Positions 9,594 through 17,830 of a DNA stretch of 64,000 nucleotides are shown here, one piece after another; the stretch's first letter is position 1, and every line of letters begins with the position of its first letter. The notes under the pieces are model-generated. The model did no database searches. It was not told where the DNA came from and saw only the letters and a program-made list of their open reading frames with translations. Location: the NCBI GenBank assembly GCA_017537175.1, contig JAFYLH010000032.1, positions 1 through 64,000 of the forward strand, written 5' to 3'. The stretch is from Clostridia bacterium (GTDB lineage Bacteria; Bacillota; Clostridia; Oscillospirales; CAG-272). The position numbers and the translations under genes are program-made.

Positions 9594-9623
9594 AATATCT
9601 CCGATATTTTGCATTTATGAAGT

Positions 9624-12095
9624 TTACTTCAGATTTATCGCATATCTTTCGACCTGAGAAAAACCCTTTCTCAAGCGGTTCATATGAACCTTGGAGTCGG
9701 ATATTTGGTATTCAAAGCCGTTTACGGCATCCATCCAGTCGGCAAGCTCGTCCAGTACCTGTGTATACTGATTCATATCAAGTATACCGTTGATACCCGC
9801 GTACTGCTCAAAATGTCTGTCGTGGGCAAAGGCGGACATCATATAGAAATACTCTTCAACTATGTCCGAGGCCTCGCCGTAGTATGCGGCAATAAATTCC
9901 TCTGCGGCTCTGTCATATTCGGCTCTTGTCATATCCGGGTCCCACATAAGCTTTGAGAGAAGATATGAGCGCAGAGCTCCGAACTCAAGGCTTTCTTCAT
10001 TCATATTTGCTTCGTTGAACACACCCTTGACATTGTTCTGATAAAAGAGGGTGTAGGTGTCGTAAAGCGAATCAAAATTCATAAAGGGTGCGCTTTTTGC
10101 GTTGCCTGTGAACTCAACCACATAATACCATACATAGAGATTGTCGGTAAGTGTGCTCCAATCCTCTAGCTGCCCTCTGAACTCGGCATTGGTGGGACAG
10201 GAAAGATCTGAGAGGGGATGTCCGCAGCAGGCATCCAGCGAGCAGAGCTCTATTATTACATTTTCGTGGGACTTTGTGATCTTGGGAGCCTCGTTTGAGA
10301 ACATATAGGCAAGGGTTTGTATCTTTATGTTGGGATACTCGTCAGCCAATTCCTCTGCCAGTCGGTTCACAAAGCGAAGCAGGGGTGCCGCACGGCTGTC
10401 CTCCTCCTTATATACAAGGGAGCAGTCATAGCAGGTACAGGCATTGTTGTTGTCGTTTTGTGTTATCGAGATAAGCTCGGCATTGGGGCTTGCTTTAAGT
10501 ATCTTCCTTGCCTTTTCAAGCACGGTCTGATATGTTTCTTCACTGGAAAAGCAGGGCTGATGGCTCTGGGGTGCAAGGTCGTATACCGTGTCCATTGTGT
10601 GGACAAAGGCTCCGCCCGCAAAGTCTACAGAGGAACCCTGCAAATAGGTCATTGCACGGGTGTAGCTGGAGTTGATCTTACGCTTAGCGGCTATCTCACC
10701 GCCCTGATAGGTCTTGTCGTTGGTGTCACGGTATTCAAGTGCAGGCTTGAATCTTACATTGATATCTGCGGGTATGACAATTTCATCCGCCTTGTATATT
10801 ACCTCGCAGTCGTCGGCAAAGAAGCGGCATCCTATGTAGTCCTCAAGGAATGAGTAAACTCCGTACAACGTGCCTCGCTGCTCACCGCCTGTGATAACAA
10901 GGTTATTGCCCTCGGCCTTGATGATATATTCTTCAATTCCGTATTCGGTTGTATCCTCTTTTGTGCGGTTGGTGTTGCCTATAAGAATTTCATATTCGGT
11001 GGCATCCGAAGCGTCTGTGTCAAGGGTCAACTCCACTCCTGTAGCCTGCTTAAGATATTTTTGCAGCTGACGGGCGGCATAGATCTCGTTCATACCGTAG
11101 CCCGAATAACCCTTGCCGTAATCGTGATAGATTATACGGTACTCTGAAAGCTCGGTGTCTCCTATCTTTATTGATTTTACGGGAATGTCACCGTAGACCG
11201 TATCCTCATATGTGGAGATATAGACAAAGTCCGGGTCCTTATTTTCCTTCAAGACATCCTTACCCTCGCAGGAAAAATCCTTTGGGATGCTTTTATCTGC
11301 CAAAAAGGCGTCGTAAGCCTTGGTAAAGGCATATACCGAGCCTGCGGTAAACACAGTCCTTTTACCCTCGGTCTTTACCGAATAGGAATATTGATCTCCG
11401 CCCTTTTCTATAACCAGCTGATATTCTGCCTTTGTGTTTGCGATATTTTCACAGGGTAATATTATTCCGCTGAGCTGGCTTATCTCTTCACAAAGTCTTT
11501 GTGCCGCATACTTTTCGGCACTTTCCTTTTCGGCATAGACCCCGCCCGGGTCGGGATAGACCACGGTATATGCCGAAATATCGGTATCGCCAATTTTGAT
11601 GCTGTCATATTTATAGTCATATTTAACGGTATAGTTATTGTCCGAGGATATCCTGCCGTCAACTATAAACTCATCATAATGAATATACAGATGGTTTATT
11701 GCATCAAGGGTGGCCTCCTCATCACCGCCCGCTATAACAAATTTACCCTCGTAAACACCAACGGTAAATTCGCGGTCCAAAAGCTCCTTTACCGTATTTT
11801 GCGAAGCCGCGCGGTTGGTATCTCCCACCAATATTTCCACAACATCGGGGTTTTCCTTACGGCTGTCGTCATATATTTCTATACGGTCAAGCCCCTGCTT
11901 TTGTCTCATTATCTTGGATAAGGATTCCAAAGCATCAACTATATCCCGGTCGGTCTCCTCGCGGTATATTATTATAAAGTCCGCCTTGCCATCTGTTGCC
12001 CCCAGGGTAACAGTCTGCTTGGTTGTAGCTGTGCCGCCTCCGCAGGAGGTAAGCAGTATTGCAAGACAAACACTTAAAATTAATAACTTTCTCAT
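9624..12095 (-). CDS. DUF4838 lipoprotein, alpha-glucuronidase-like (paralogue 2)
   Basis: An 823-aa lipoprotein (lipobox LTSC) similar to the downstream gene along its whole length, including GNTNR, GEQRGTLYGVYSFLEDY and QNDNNNACTCYDC. The pair arose by tandem duplication. The strongest conservation is in the C-terminal two thirds, consistent with a shared catalytic fold and diverged N-terminal domains. The start at 12095 is preferred over 12140 because it opens the signal peptide. A sigma-A promoter lies at 12132-12160. The two genes are 30 bp apart and form an operon. They probably release or bind acidic sugars outside the cell for the divergent catabolic genes; that role is inference. Confidence 0.75.
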   Translation of the reverse strand: MRKLLILSVCLAILLTSCGGGTATTKQTVTLGATDGKADFIIIYREETDRDIVDALESLSKIMRQKQGLDRIEIYDDSRKENPDVVEILVGDTNRAASQNTVKELLDREFTVGVYEGKFVIAGGDEEATLDAINHLYIHYDEFIVDGRISSDNNYTVKYDYKYDSIKIGDTDISAYTVVYPDPGGVYAEKESAEKYAAQRLCEEISQLSGIILPCENIANTKAEYQLVIEKGGDQYSYSVKTEGKRTVFTAGSVYAFTKAYDAFLADKSIPKDFSCEGKDVLKENKDPDFVYISTYEDTVYGDIPVKSIKIGDTELSEYRIIYHDYGKGYSGYGMNEIYAARQLQKYLKQATGVELTLDTDASDATEYEILIGNTNRTKEDTTEYGIEEYIIKAEGNNLVITGGEQRGTLYGVYSFLEDYIGCRFFADDCEVIYKADEIVIPADINVRFKPALEYRDTNDKTYQGGEIAAKRKINSSYTRAMTYLQGSSVDFAGGAFVHTMDTVYDLAPQSHQPCFSSEETYQTVLEKARKILKASPNAELISITQNDNNNACTCYDCSLVYKEEDSRAAPLLRFVNRLAEELADEYPNIKIQTLAYMFSNEAPKITKSHENVIIELCSLDACCGHPLSDLSCPTNAEFRGQLEDWSTLTDNLYVWYYVVEFTGNAKSAPFMNFDSLYDTYTLFYQNNVKGVFNEANMNEESLEFGALRSYLLSKLMWDPDMTRAEYDRAAEEFIAAYYGEASDIVEEYFYMMSAFAHDRHFEQYAGINGILDMNQYTQVLDELADWMDAVNGFEYQISDSKVHMNRLRKGFSQVERYAINLK

Positions 12096-12131
12096 TGGTA
12101 TACTAACCCCATTATATATGATAGTAAGAAT

Positions 12132-12160
12132 ATTATACAATTTAGCAATTGCAATGTCAA
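12132..12160 (-). promoter_or_regulatory. Sigma-A promoter of the DUF4838 operon
   Basis: On the minus strand TTGACA (12160-12155), a 17-nt spacer and TATAAT (12137-12132) match the consensus exactly. The promoter is back to back with the plus-strand promoter at 12179, so both operons could share an operator. Confidence 0.8.
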
Positions 12161-12178
12161 CAAAATATAAAAATATGG

Positions 12179-12207
12179 TTGAAAAATAAAAACATTTAAT
12201 ATATAAT
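12179..12207 (+). promoter_or_regulatory. Sigma-A promoter of the sugar-acid operon
   Basis: TTGAAA (12179-12184), a 17-nt spacer and TATAAT (12202-12207) precede the dehydrogenase gene by 33 bp. Only 18 bp separate it from the divergent minus-strand promoter. Confidence 0.8.
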
Positions 12208-12240
12208 TATACTGATAAAATATGCGAAAGGAAAAATGAC

Positions 12241-13269
12241 ATGAAAGCAGCAGTCTGGACAGATATAGGCAAGGTCGAGGTCAGAGATGTACCAAGGCCT
12301 GAGCTTAAACCCGGTTGGGTAATACTTAAGATAACGGCGGCAGGTCTTTGTGCTACCGATATTCATCATATTATGGGTAAGATATCCCTTACCAAGCCCC
12401 CTCATATCTTAGGTCACGAGATGGCAGGTGTCATCTGCGAGATAGGTGAGGGTGTAGAAGGCTGGCAGTTAGGCGACCGTTGTACGGTAGATACAATGAT
12501 CGGCTGTGAGAGCTGTAAATACTGTAAGGAGGGAAACAGTGAGTTCTGCTGTAACGGCGGTGAGATAGGCTATGCCCCCTATAACGGAGCATACTCCGAA
12601 TATGTGGCTGTTCCCGCTCCCAATCTCCATAAGCTCCCCGACAATGTTACCGACGAGGAGGCGGCTATAATCGAAAGCTGTGTTTGTCCCTGCGGCTCTA
12701 TGTTAGCTCATCCGGTAAAGCCGGGTGAGATAGTGCTGGTTCAGGGTGCAGGCCCCGCAGGTCTTGCCTATATCCAGCTTGCAAAGATACAGGGCGCAAA
12801 GAAGGTTATTCTCTCCTGCCGTAAGAGCTACAGAAGTGACCTTGCATTGATTCTGGGTGCAGATGTGCATATAGACCCCACAAAGGAGGATCTGCTCAAG
12901 AGGGTTCACGAGGAGACCGACGGCTACGGTGTGGATGTTTCTATTGATGCGGCGGGCTTTGGTACTACCGTTGATATGGCAGTCAAGTGTGCCTGCGGCG
13001 GCGGACGCGTTATACTCTACGGTATCCCCGCAGACGATGACAAGGTAGATTTCCCCGTAACAGACATTATTATCAAGCAGTTATCAATATTCGGTGCATG
13101 CTCTTCTCCCAAGGCCTGGGAGCCTATGCTTAAGTGGACAAGCGAAGGCAAGTTCAATCTTAAAGCAATGGTAAGCGCAGAGTACAGAATTGAAGATATA
13201 AACCAGGCGATCGACGATATCGAAAATCGCAGAAATAATATAGTAAAGGCGGTATTAAGTTTCAAATGA
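12241..13269 (+). CDS. Zinc-dependent medium-chain alcohol/polyol dehydrogenase
   Basis: A 342-aa cytoplasmic dehydrogenase of the sorbitol/threonine dehydrogenase type. Catalytic zinc ligands are visible at LCATD (Cys37) and GHEMAG (His58-Glu59). The structural zinc cluster is CESCKYC plus a further Cys at about residue 104. The NAD(P)-binding Rossmann motif is GAGPAGL near residue 172. The expected reaction is NAD-linked oxidation of a sugar alcohol or sugar-acid hydroxyl. It starts a three-gene operon and its stop overlaps the next start by 4 nt. The substrate cannot be read from the sequence. The neighbours suggest hexonate or uronate metabolism. Confidence 0.85.
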   Translation: MKAAVWTDIGKVEVRDVPRPELKPGWVILKITAAGLCATDIHHIMGKISLTKPPHILGHEMAGVICEIGEGVEGWQLGDRCTVDTMIGCESCKYCKEGNSEFCCNGGEIGYAPYNGAYSEYVAVPAPNLHKLPDNVTDEEAAIIESCVCPCGSMLAHPVKPGEIVLVQGAGPAGLAYIQLAKIQGAKKVILSCRKSYRSDLALILGADVHIDPTKEDLLKRVHEETDGYGVDVSIDAAGFGTTVDMAVKCACGGGRVILYGIPADDDKVDFPVTDIIIKQLSIFGACSSPKAWEPMLKWTSEGKFNLKAMVSAEYRIEDINQAIDDIENRRNNIVKAVLSFK

Positions 13270-14396
13270 TTATTACAGATGTAGAAGTATTGGTTGTTAA
13301 GCAGCCCGAGATTAAGATGATTGGCGACGGTAGCCAGGATACCGCCGTTGTAAGAGTTACCACAGACACAGGCATACAGGGTATCGGTGAGGTAGACTCC
13401 TCTCCCTATATCATGAAGGCGATCGTTGAGTCCCCTGCTTCCCACGAGGTTTGCAGAGGTCTCCGTGATGCGGTTATCGGTATGGATCCTTTTGATGTAG
13501 AGGTCATCTGGCAGAAGATGTATAACTACAGCTACTATTACGGCAGACGCTCTGCTGCTATCCACGCAATGTCGGGTATCGATATCGCTATCTGGGATAT
13601 TATCGGTAAGGCTCTGGGCAAGCCTGTACATAAGCTTATCGGCGGCTCCTTCCGTAACAAGATAAAGGCTTACTGCTCTATCCTTATGCCCGAGACCGAG
13701 GAGGAGATCGCAAAGATCTGTGAGACATATCTTCCCATGGGCTTTACAGGTATCAAGTGGGGCTGGGGCGCACTCGGCCGTGACGATGACAAGGACCTTG
13801 AGCTTGTTCGCCTTTGCCGTAAGCATATGGGCGACAAGGCTAAGCTTATGATAGATATCGGTATGAGATGGACCGAGTATAAGCAGGCAGTAAGACTCTG
13901 TAACAAGTTCAGCGAATATGACGTTCATTGGGTAGAGGAGCCCTTCCTTCCCGATGCGGTTGATTTCTATAAGAGACTGACTCAGGACGTTTCCTGCGTA
14001 AACATCTCCGCAGGTGAGGAGCTCGGTACAATGTACGAGTTCAACGAGCTTATCAACGGCTGTAACATCGACATCATCCAGCCCGATATGAGCCGTTGCG
14101 GCGGTATCACCGTAGCAAAGAAGGTTATGGATATGGCAATGCTCAAGGGTATCCCCATGATCCCCCACGCATTCAAGACAGGTATCCTTATGTCCGCATC
14201 TCTCCAGCTTATCGCAGCTACTCCCAACTCTCCCTTCCTTGAGTACTGCAGCCAGGAGACCGTGCTTTCCAAGAACCTTGTTAAGCACCACTTCCAGATC
14301 GACTCCGAGGGTTACGTTAACATTCCCGACGTTCCCGGTCTCGGCGTTGAGATCGACGAAGAGGTTGCAGAGCGTTACACAGTTAAGGTTTGGTAA
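13266..14396 (+). CDS. Enolase-superfamily sugar-acid dehydratase (mandelate racemase/MLE family)
   Basis: A 376-aa enzyme with the N-terminal capping domain and TIM-barrel of the mandelate racemase group. Visible features are GIKWGWG at the second-strand lysine, the metal ligands MIDIGMRW (Asp), WVEEPF (Glu) and SAGEELG (Glu), and PHAFKTGIL with the likely general-acid His. These are typical of aldonate dehydratases, which turn a sugar acid into its 2-keto-3-deoxy derivative. The start overlaps the dehydrogenase stop (ATGA). With the aldolase downstream it forms a dehydratase-plus-aldolase pair, as in non-phosphorylative galactonate or rhamnonate breakdown. The exact sugar is unknown. Confidence 0.85.
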   Translation: MIITDVEVLVVKQPEIKMIGDGSQDTAVVRVTTDTGIQGIGEVDSSPYIMKAIVESPASHEVCRGLRDAVIGMDPFDVEVIWQKMYNYSYYYGRRSAAIHAMSGIDIAIWDIIGKALGKPVHKLIGGSFRNKIKAYCSILMPETEEEIAKICETYLPMGFTGIKWGWGALGRDDDKDLELVRLCRKHMGDKAKLMIDIGMRWTEYKQAVRLCNKFSEYDVHWVEEPFLPDAVDFYKRLTQDVSCVNISAGEELGTMYEFNELINGCNIDIIQPDMSRCGGITVAKKVMDMAMLKGIPMIPHAFKTGILMSASLQLIAATPNSPFLEYCSQETVLSKNLVKHHFQIDSEGYVNIPDVPGLGVEIDEEVAERYTVKVW

Positions 14397-14402
14397 TTAA
14401 CA

Positions 14403-15314
14403 ATGGATAAATATTTCATTCCCAAGGGCCCCTACGCCGTACTTATGACTCCCTTCAAGTACGACGGATCTATCGACTGGGAGGCTTACGAGGCAGAGGT
14501 AGAGTTCCTCTGCAAGAGTCCTATTACAGGTATATTCCCCTGTGCTACCACAGGTGAGTTTGTGCATATGTCCCCCGAAGAGAATATGAAGCTCATCGAG
14601 GTATGTGCAAGAATAAACAGAGGCAGAAAGCGTATTGCCGCAGGTGCCTGTGCTACCAACCTTGATACGGTTGAAATGTATGCCCGTCATGCCGAGCGAT
14701 GCGGCTGCGACTGCATCGTTGTATGCGTTCCTTACTATATCACCCTTCCTCAGCTTGAGGTGGAGGAGTTCTTTGTAAGACTTTCAAAGCGTATTCCCGA
14801 GATCAATATTATGCTCTATAATATCCCTATGTTCACAGGGGAGATCTCTATACCCACCTACGAAAGACTTCTCCAGTGCGAGAACATCATCGGTATCAAG
14901 GATTCCTGCCAGAACCTTAAGCGTATAGCTCACTTAGTTGACATCAAGGATGAGATCAGACCCGACTTTGCGGTGTTCTGCGGAACAGACGATATGCTTG
15001 CTCCCGCTCTGCTTGCAGGCTGTACAGGCTCTATGACCGCTATGTCCGCGATCCTGCCCGAGGTCAACGCAAGGATCTTTGAACTCTTTGAAAAGGGCGA
15101 GATACTGGAAGCACAGAAGCTCAATAAGGCTTATCTGCCCGCTGTCCGTCTTTGTGACAGCCTTACCTTCCCCGCAGGCTACAAGCTTGCCTTTGAAAAG
15201 AGAGGCTTTGTAATGGGCAACAAGCAGATAGTAGCAAACGAAGGCAGCTTTGTTTATAAGGGTATAAACGAAAGACTTGCAAAGGAAATGAAAAAGTTAG
15301 TAAGACTTGTATAA
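14403..15314 (+). CDS. DapA-family aldolase, probably 2-keto-3-deoxy sugar acid aldolase
   Basis: A 303-aa protein of the dihydrodipicolinate synthase/N-acetylneuraminate lyase family. The catalytic Tyr lies in MLYNIPMFTG and the Schiff-base Lys in IIGIKDSCQN. The N-terminal substrate loop is CATTGEFVHMS. DapA proper normally has GTTGE plus lysine-pathway neighbours; here the neighbours are a dehydrogenase and an aldonate dehydratase. I therefore infer cleavage of a 2-keto-3-deoxy acid to pyruvate and an aldehyde. It starts 6 bp after the dehydratase and ends the operon. A hairpin follows the stop within 10 bp. Confidence 0.8.
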   Translation: MDKYFIPKGPYAVLMTPFKYDGSIDWEAYEAEVEFLCKSPITGIFPCATTGEFVHMSPEENMKLIEVCARINRGRKRIAAGACATNLDTVEMYARHAERCGCDCIVVCVPYYITLPQLEVEEFFVRLSKRIPEINIMLYNIPMFTGEISIPTYERLLQCENIIGIKDSCQNLKRIAHLVDIKDEIRPDFAVFCGTDDMLAPALLAGCTGSMTAMSAILPEVNARIFELFEKGEILEAQKLNKAYLPAVRLCDSLTFPAGYKLAFEKRGFVMGNKQIVANEGSFVYKGINERLAKEMKKLVRLV

Positions 15315-15320
15315 CACAAT

Positions 15321-15346
15321 GAAGCCACCGCTTTTGCGGTGGCTTC
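15321..15346 (+). terminator. Hairpin ending the sugar-acid operon
   Basis: GAAGCCACCGC, TTTT, GCGGTGGCTTC is a perfect 11-bp stem directly after the aldolase stop. No T run follows, because the hairpin array begins two bases later. It may be a terminator whose tail was replaced by the array. Confidence 0.5.
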
Positions 15347-15347
15347 A

Positions 15348-15525
15348 GCGATATAAATCCCTTTCGGGATTTGCGATATTCCCCTGTGGGGAGCGATATG
15401 TCCTGCGGACGCGATATACCCTGCGGGGTACAAGGGATTTATATCATATCGCATCGAACGAAGTGAGATATATCGCAACCGAGTATGCGAGGTTATCTCG
15501 CTTTTGCCAAATGCAAAAATATCGC
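15348..15525. repeat. Hairpin array 1 (linker GCGATAT / ATATCGC)
   Basis: Four copies of GCGATAT (15348, 15373, 15393, 15411) are separated by mini-hairpins: AATCCC-TTTC-GGGATT, CCCC-TGT-GGGG, GTCC-TGC-GGAC and ACCC-TGC-GGGT. The linker then flips to ATATCGC (15446, 15470, 15519), so the two halves are complementary overall. No ORF or transposase is associated. The same architecture with another linker occurs at 46598-46769. Between 15526 and 15630 I see nothing further. Confidence 0.75.
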
Positions 15526-15630
15526 AGTTTTTTCAAGAAAGTGTAGATAAACGACAGACTCCTGCGGAAAAATGTAAGTTTTACAAAAACATTCCTGCTT
15601 TATACACATAAAGAAGGAAATTGATCGGAT

Positions 15631-15867
15631 TTATTTCTTTTGTCCGTACAGTTTAATTATTTCTGTATCCGTCATATTATTCAATTTCGCTTTAAAGTTA
15701 TTTAACAATACTTGGGCATAACCGACACATCCTATTGAATCCGCTATATTTTGCGGAGCACGCCATGAATCATAATCAGGATATATTTGTCTTAATCTCT
15801 TTTCTTCTGCTTCAAGTAATTCTGATTTAATTTTATCTACATCATACAATGATTTGATCTGATTCAT
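15631..15867 (-). CDS. Small hypothetical protein
   Basis: A 78-aa, charged, mostly helical cytoplasmic protein with no family I recognise. GAGG lies about 7 nt before the chosen ATG at 15867; an ATG 21 nt further upstream lacks such a site. It is monocistronic, pointing away from the ATP synthase operon, and AT-richer than its neighbours. A TTGACA lies upstream but without a clear -10. It could be a small accessory protein acquired separately. Confidence 0.5.
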   Translation of the reverse strand: MNQIKSLYDVDKIKSELLEAEEKRLRQIYPDYDSWRAPQNIADSIGCVGYAQVLLNNFKAKLNNMTDTEIIKLYGQKK

Positions 15868-16013
15868 AAAACTACCTCTTGATTTCATTATGCCGTGTGT
15901 GCTTTGAAATTCCTAAATTTTTAAATGTATTTTATCACACACACACTTGTCAATATGCCTGTTGGGATCCTTAAAATGAGCTGCTCATATCCTTATTTAA
16001 TTTGCAAAAACTA

Positions 16014-16042
16014 TTGAAAAACCAAAAAAACAGGAGTATAAT
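16014..16042 (+). promoter_or_regulatory. Sigma-A promoter of the ATP synthase operon
   Basis: TTGAAA (16014-16019), a 17-nt spacer and TATAAT (16037-16042). Transcription should start near 16049, which rules out start codons upstream of that point for the first gene. Confidence 0.75.
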
Positions 16043-16064
16043 AAAAGTTGTTAAAGAAGGTGAT

Positions 16065-16385
16065 ATTACGGATAATAATATTGTAGGTGCCGTTATAGCA
16101 TTCGCTCTCGGTGCCGTGGTGGCATATATCAACTATGCCGTGTCAAAATATTTACTAAAGACACGGCCGGATATGTATTCGGGCGGACAGATAGTGCGCT
16201 CGGTAATACAGATCGGATATATAGTTTTGGTGTATACCTTAGGCGGCTATACCCCCTGGAATCCTATATGGCTTACGGTGGGCGGATGTCTTGGCATAAC
16301 GGTACCCATGTTTTATTTCACATACAGGCTTGTAAGATATAACGATAATAAGAAGGAGGATGAAAAGGATGGGTCACAGCTCTGA
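16065..16385 (+). CDS. atpI: Putative ATP synthase subunit I (AtpI-like membrane protein)
   Basis: A small membrane protein of about 106 aa placed first in the ATP synthase operon, as AtpI usually is. It has three to four hydrophobic segments (about residues 7-30, 46-64 and 73-92) and a charged C-terminal tail. AtpI/UncI assists c-ring assembly or ion supply in other bacteria. The start is unclear: the promoter at 16014-16042 excludes the upstream TTG codons. AAGG sits before ATT (16065) and ACG (16068), with no in-frame ATG, GTG or TTG in the first part. The 3' end overlaps atpB. The call rests on position and topology more than on sequence. Confidence 0.55.
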   Translation: MTDNNIVGAVIAFALGAVVAYINYAVSKYLLKTRPDMYSGGQIVRSVIQIGYIVLVYTLGGYTPWNPIWLTVGGCLGITVPMFYFTYRLVRYNDNKKEDEKDGSQL

Positions 16386-17046
16386 GGTTATAATACCTTT
16401 GTTCGGCGGATTTCTTGATGTAACCGGCGAGGTCATCACAATGTGGATCATTATTGCCCTTGTCACCCTGATCTCTCTTATAGTGAGACTGACCCTTAAG
16501 GAACGCCCCGGTATATTCCAGAATATGATAGAGACCGGTGTAGAATACCTTGACAACTTTTTTACGGGAAATCTGGGCAGAAAAAAGGCGCGGCAGTATT
16601 TTATTTTTCTTGCCACCCTGTTTGTATTCATTATACTCTGTAACTACTCGGGTCTTATTCCCGGTGTGGGACTGACCAAGTATGTCAAGGCACCCACCGC
16701 ATCACTTTCGGTAACGGCGGGACTGGGAGTGCTGACCTTTGTTTTCCTGCAGTTTGCAGGCTTGAGGGTGGGCACAAAGCATTATTTCAAGCGCTTTGTT
16801 TCCCCTATGTTCTTTATGTTCCCCCTTATTTTGCTTGATGAATTTATCAAGCCCGCGTCCCTTGCCCTTCGTCTCTACGGAAATGTGTTTGGCGAGGAGA
16901 CGGTAATGGAGCAGCTCTATCACATTTTCCCCGTAGGCGTGCCTGTGGTAATGATGGTGCTTTCCATACTTTTCTGTGCTCTTCAGGCACTTGTATTTTC
17001 AATGCTGACTTCTATCTATCTTGATGAAGTGACGGAGTTGGAATAA
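16369..17046 (+). CDS. atpB: ATP synthase Fo subunit a
   Basis: A 225-aa integral membrane protein forming the ion half-channels against the c ring. The essential Arg is Arg168 in SLALRLYGNVFGEE; YSGLIPG and a Ser/Thr-rich stretch near residue 110 are also typical. Five hydrophobic segments are visible. The start is taken as ATG 16369, because AAGGAGG (16353-16359) lies 9 nt upstream; the earlier ATG at 16360 directly touches the Shine-Dalgarno. It overlaps the end of the AtpI-like gene. Confidence 0.93.
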   Translation: MGHSSEVIIPLFGGFLDVTGEVITMWIIIALVTLISLIVRLTLKERPGIFQNMIETGVEYLDNFFTGNLGRKKARQYFIFLATLFVFIILCNYSGLIPGVGLTKYVKAPTASLSVTAGLGVLTFVFLQFAGLRVGTKHYFKRFVSPMFFMFPLILLDEFIKPASLALRLYGNVFGEETVMEQLYHIFPVGVPVVMMVLSILFCALQALVFSMLTSIYLDEVTELE

Positions 17047-17078
17047 TTACTGATAAACTAACGGTGTACCGCTGATAA

Positions 17079-17130
17079 CCTCCCTTGCCTAAAGGGAGGG
17101 GGACCGCCGCCTACAGGCGGTGGTGGAGGG
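17079..17130 (+). repeat. Paired hairpins between atpB and atpE
   Basis: CCTCCCTT-GCCT-AAAGGGAGG is followed by CCGCC-GCCTACA-GGCGG. The second half (GGTGGAGGG) is a pyrimidine-complementary tail. They could tune mRNA processing, giving c more copies than its neighbours, or be a repeat insertion. No U run follows, so read-through is expected. Confidence 0.5.
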
Positions 17131-17173
17131 ATATCACCCATTAAATTGAATTTAATTTTAAGGAGATATAAAA

Positions 17174-17401
17174 ATGACACAAGGAATTATCGCAATCGCG
17201 GCAGCTCTTGCTATCGCAGTTAGTACAATCGCACCCGCACTTGCACAGGGTAAGACCGCTAAGGCGGCTATGGAATCCATTGCCCGCCAGCCTGATTCTG
17301 CAAAGGATATCAGATCCACACTTATCATCGCCCTTGCGCTTATGGAGGCTCTTACCATTTACGGCCTTCTTATCGCATTTATGCTTATTGCAAAGATCTA
17401 A
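17174..17401 (+). CDS. atpE: ATP synthase Fo subunit c
   Basis: A 75-aa two-helix proteolipid that makes the rotor ring. The ion-binding carboxylate is Glu58 in ALMEALTIYGL and the conserved loop is ARQP (37-40). Gln25 is present, but the residue after Glu58 is Ala, not the Ser of Na+-binding rings; the EALTIYG motif matches H+-type rings such as those of chloroplasts. Proton coupling is therefore inferred. Helix 1 is Ala-rich (IAIAAALAIA) where many c subunits have a Gly repeat. AAGGAGATATAAAA precedes the ATG. Confidence 0.93.
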   Translation: MTQGIIAIAAALAIAVSTIAPALAQGKTAKAAMESIARQPDSAKDIRSTLIIALALMEALTIYGLLIAFMLIAKI

Positions 17402-17407
17402 AAGAAA

Positions 17408-17827
17408 ATGTCGATACAGATATCTGTTGTTATATGGACACTTATCTGCTTTATCCTGTTGATGCTGATCATGAATAATCTGCTCTTTAAGCCTCTGTTA
17501 TCGCTTATGGATAAGCGCCGCGAAAGAATTGATGCGGCAAGGGCAAAAAAGGCAGAGTATGACAGGCTGAGCGCCCAAAATGAAAGTCTCGCTGCCGAGA
17601 AAAGAGCAGAGCACGAGGCTGACGAAAAGAAGCTCATCAAGGAAAGAGTAGAAAAGATCCAGTCCGACCGCAAAAAGGCAGTTGAAGCTGCAAAGGAGAT
17701 CAGACAGCATAAGCTGGACGAGACACGCGAAAAAACCGATGCCGAGGAAGCCGAGATACTTTCAAAGCTGAGCACTCACTCGCAGGAGCTTGCGGTAATG
17801 CTTGCGGACAGGATAGTAAAAGGATAA
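17408..17827 (+). CDS. atpF: ATP synthase Fo subunit b
   Basis: A 139-aa peripheral-stalk subunit with an N-terminal membrane helix (about residues 5-27) and a long charged coiled coil. It is short beside the usual 156-170 aa. It lies 6 bp after atpE and 3 bp before the fused gene, whose N-terminus is a second b-like helix. The stator may therefore contain this b plus the b' part of the fusion, as the separate b and b-delta proteins do in mycobacteria. Confidence 0.88.
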   Translation: MSIQISVVIWTLICFILLMLIMNNLLFKPLLSLMDKRRERIDAARAKKAEYDRLSAQNESLAAEKRAEHEADEKKLIKERVEKIQSDRKKAVEAAKEIRQHKLDETREKTDAEEAEILSKLSTHSQELAVMLADRIVKG

Positions 17828-17830
17828 GCT

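Noticed and set aside
13017..14291. A 424-codon minus-strand frame over the dehydratase gene
   Set aside because: The plus-strand dehydratase and dehydrogenase have conserved catalytic motifs; the antisense frame has none.
14403..15314. Dihydrodipicolinate synthase for lysine synthesis
   Set aside because: The family fits, but the operon partners are an aldonate dehydratase and a polyol dehydrogenase, so a sugar-acid aldolase is more likely.
15348..15525. Possible integron attC or group II intron end
   Set aside because: No integrase or reverse transcriptase is near, and the many mini-hairpins with a fixed linker do not match the R'/L' layout of attC sites.
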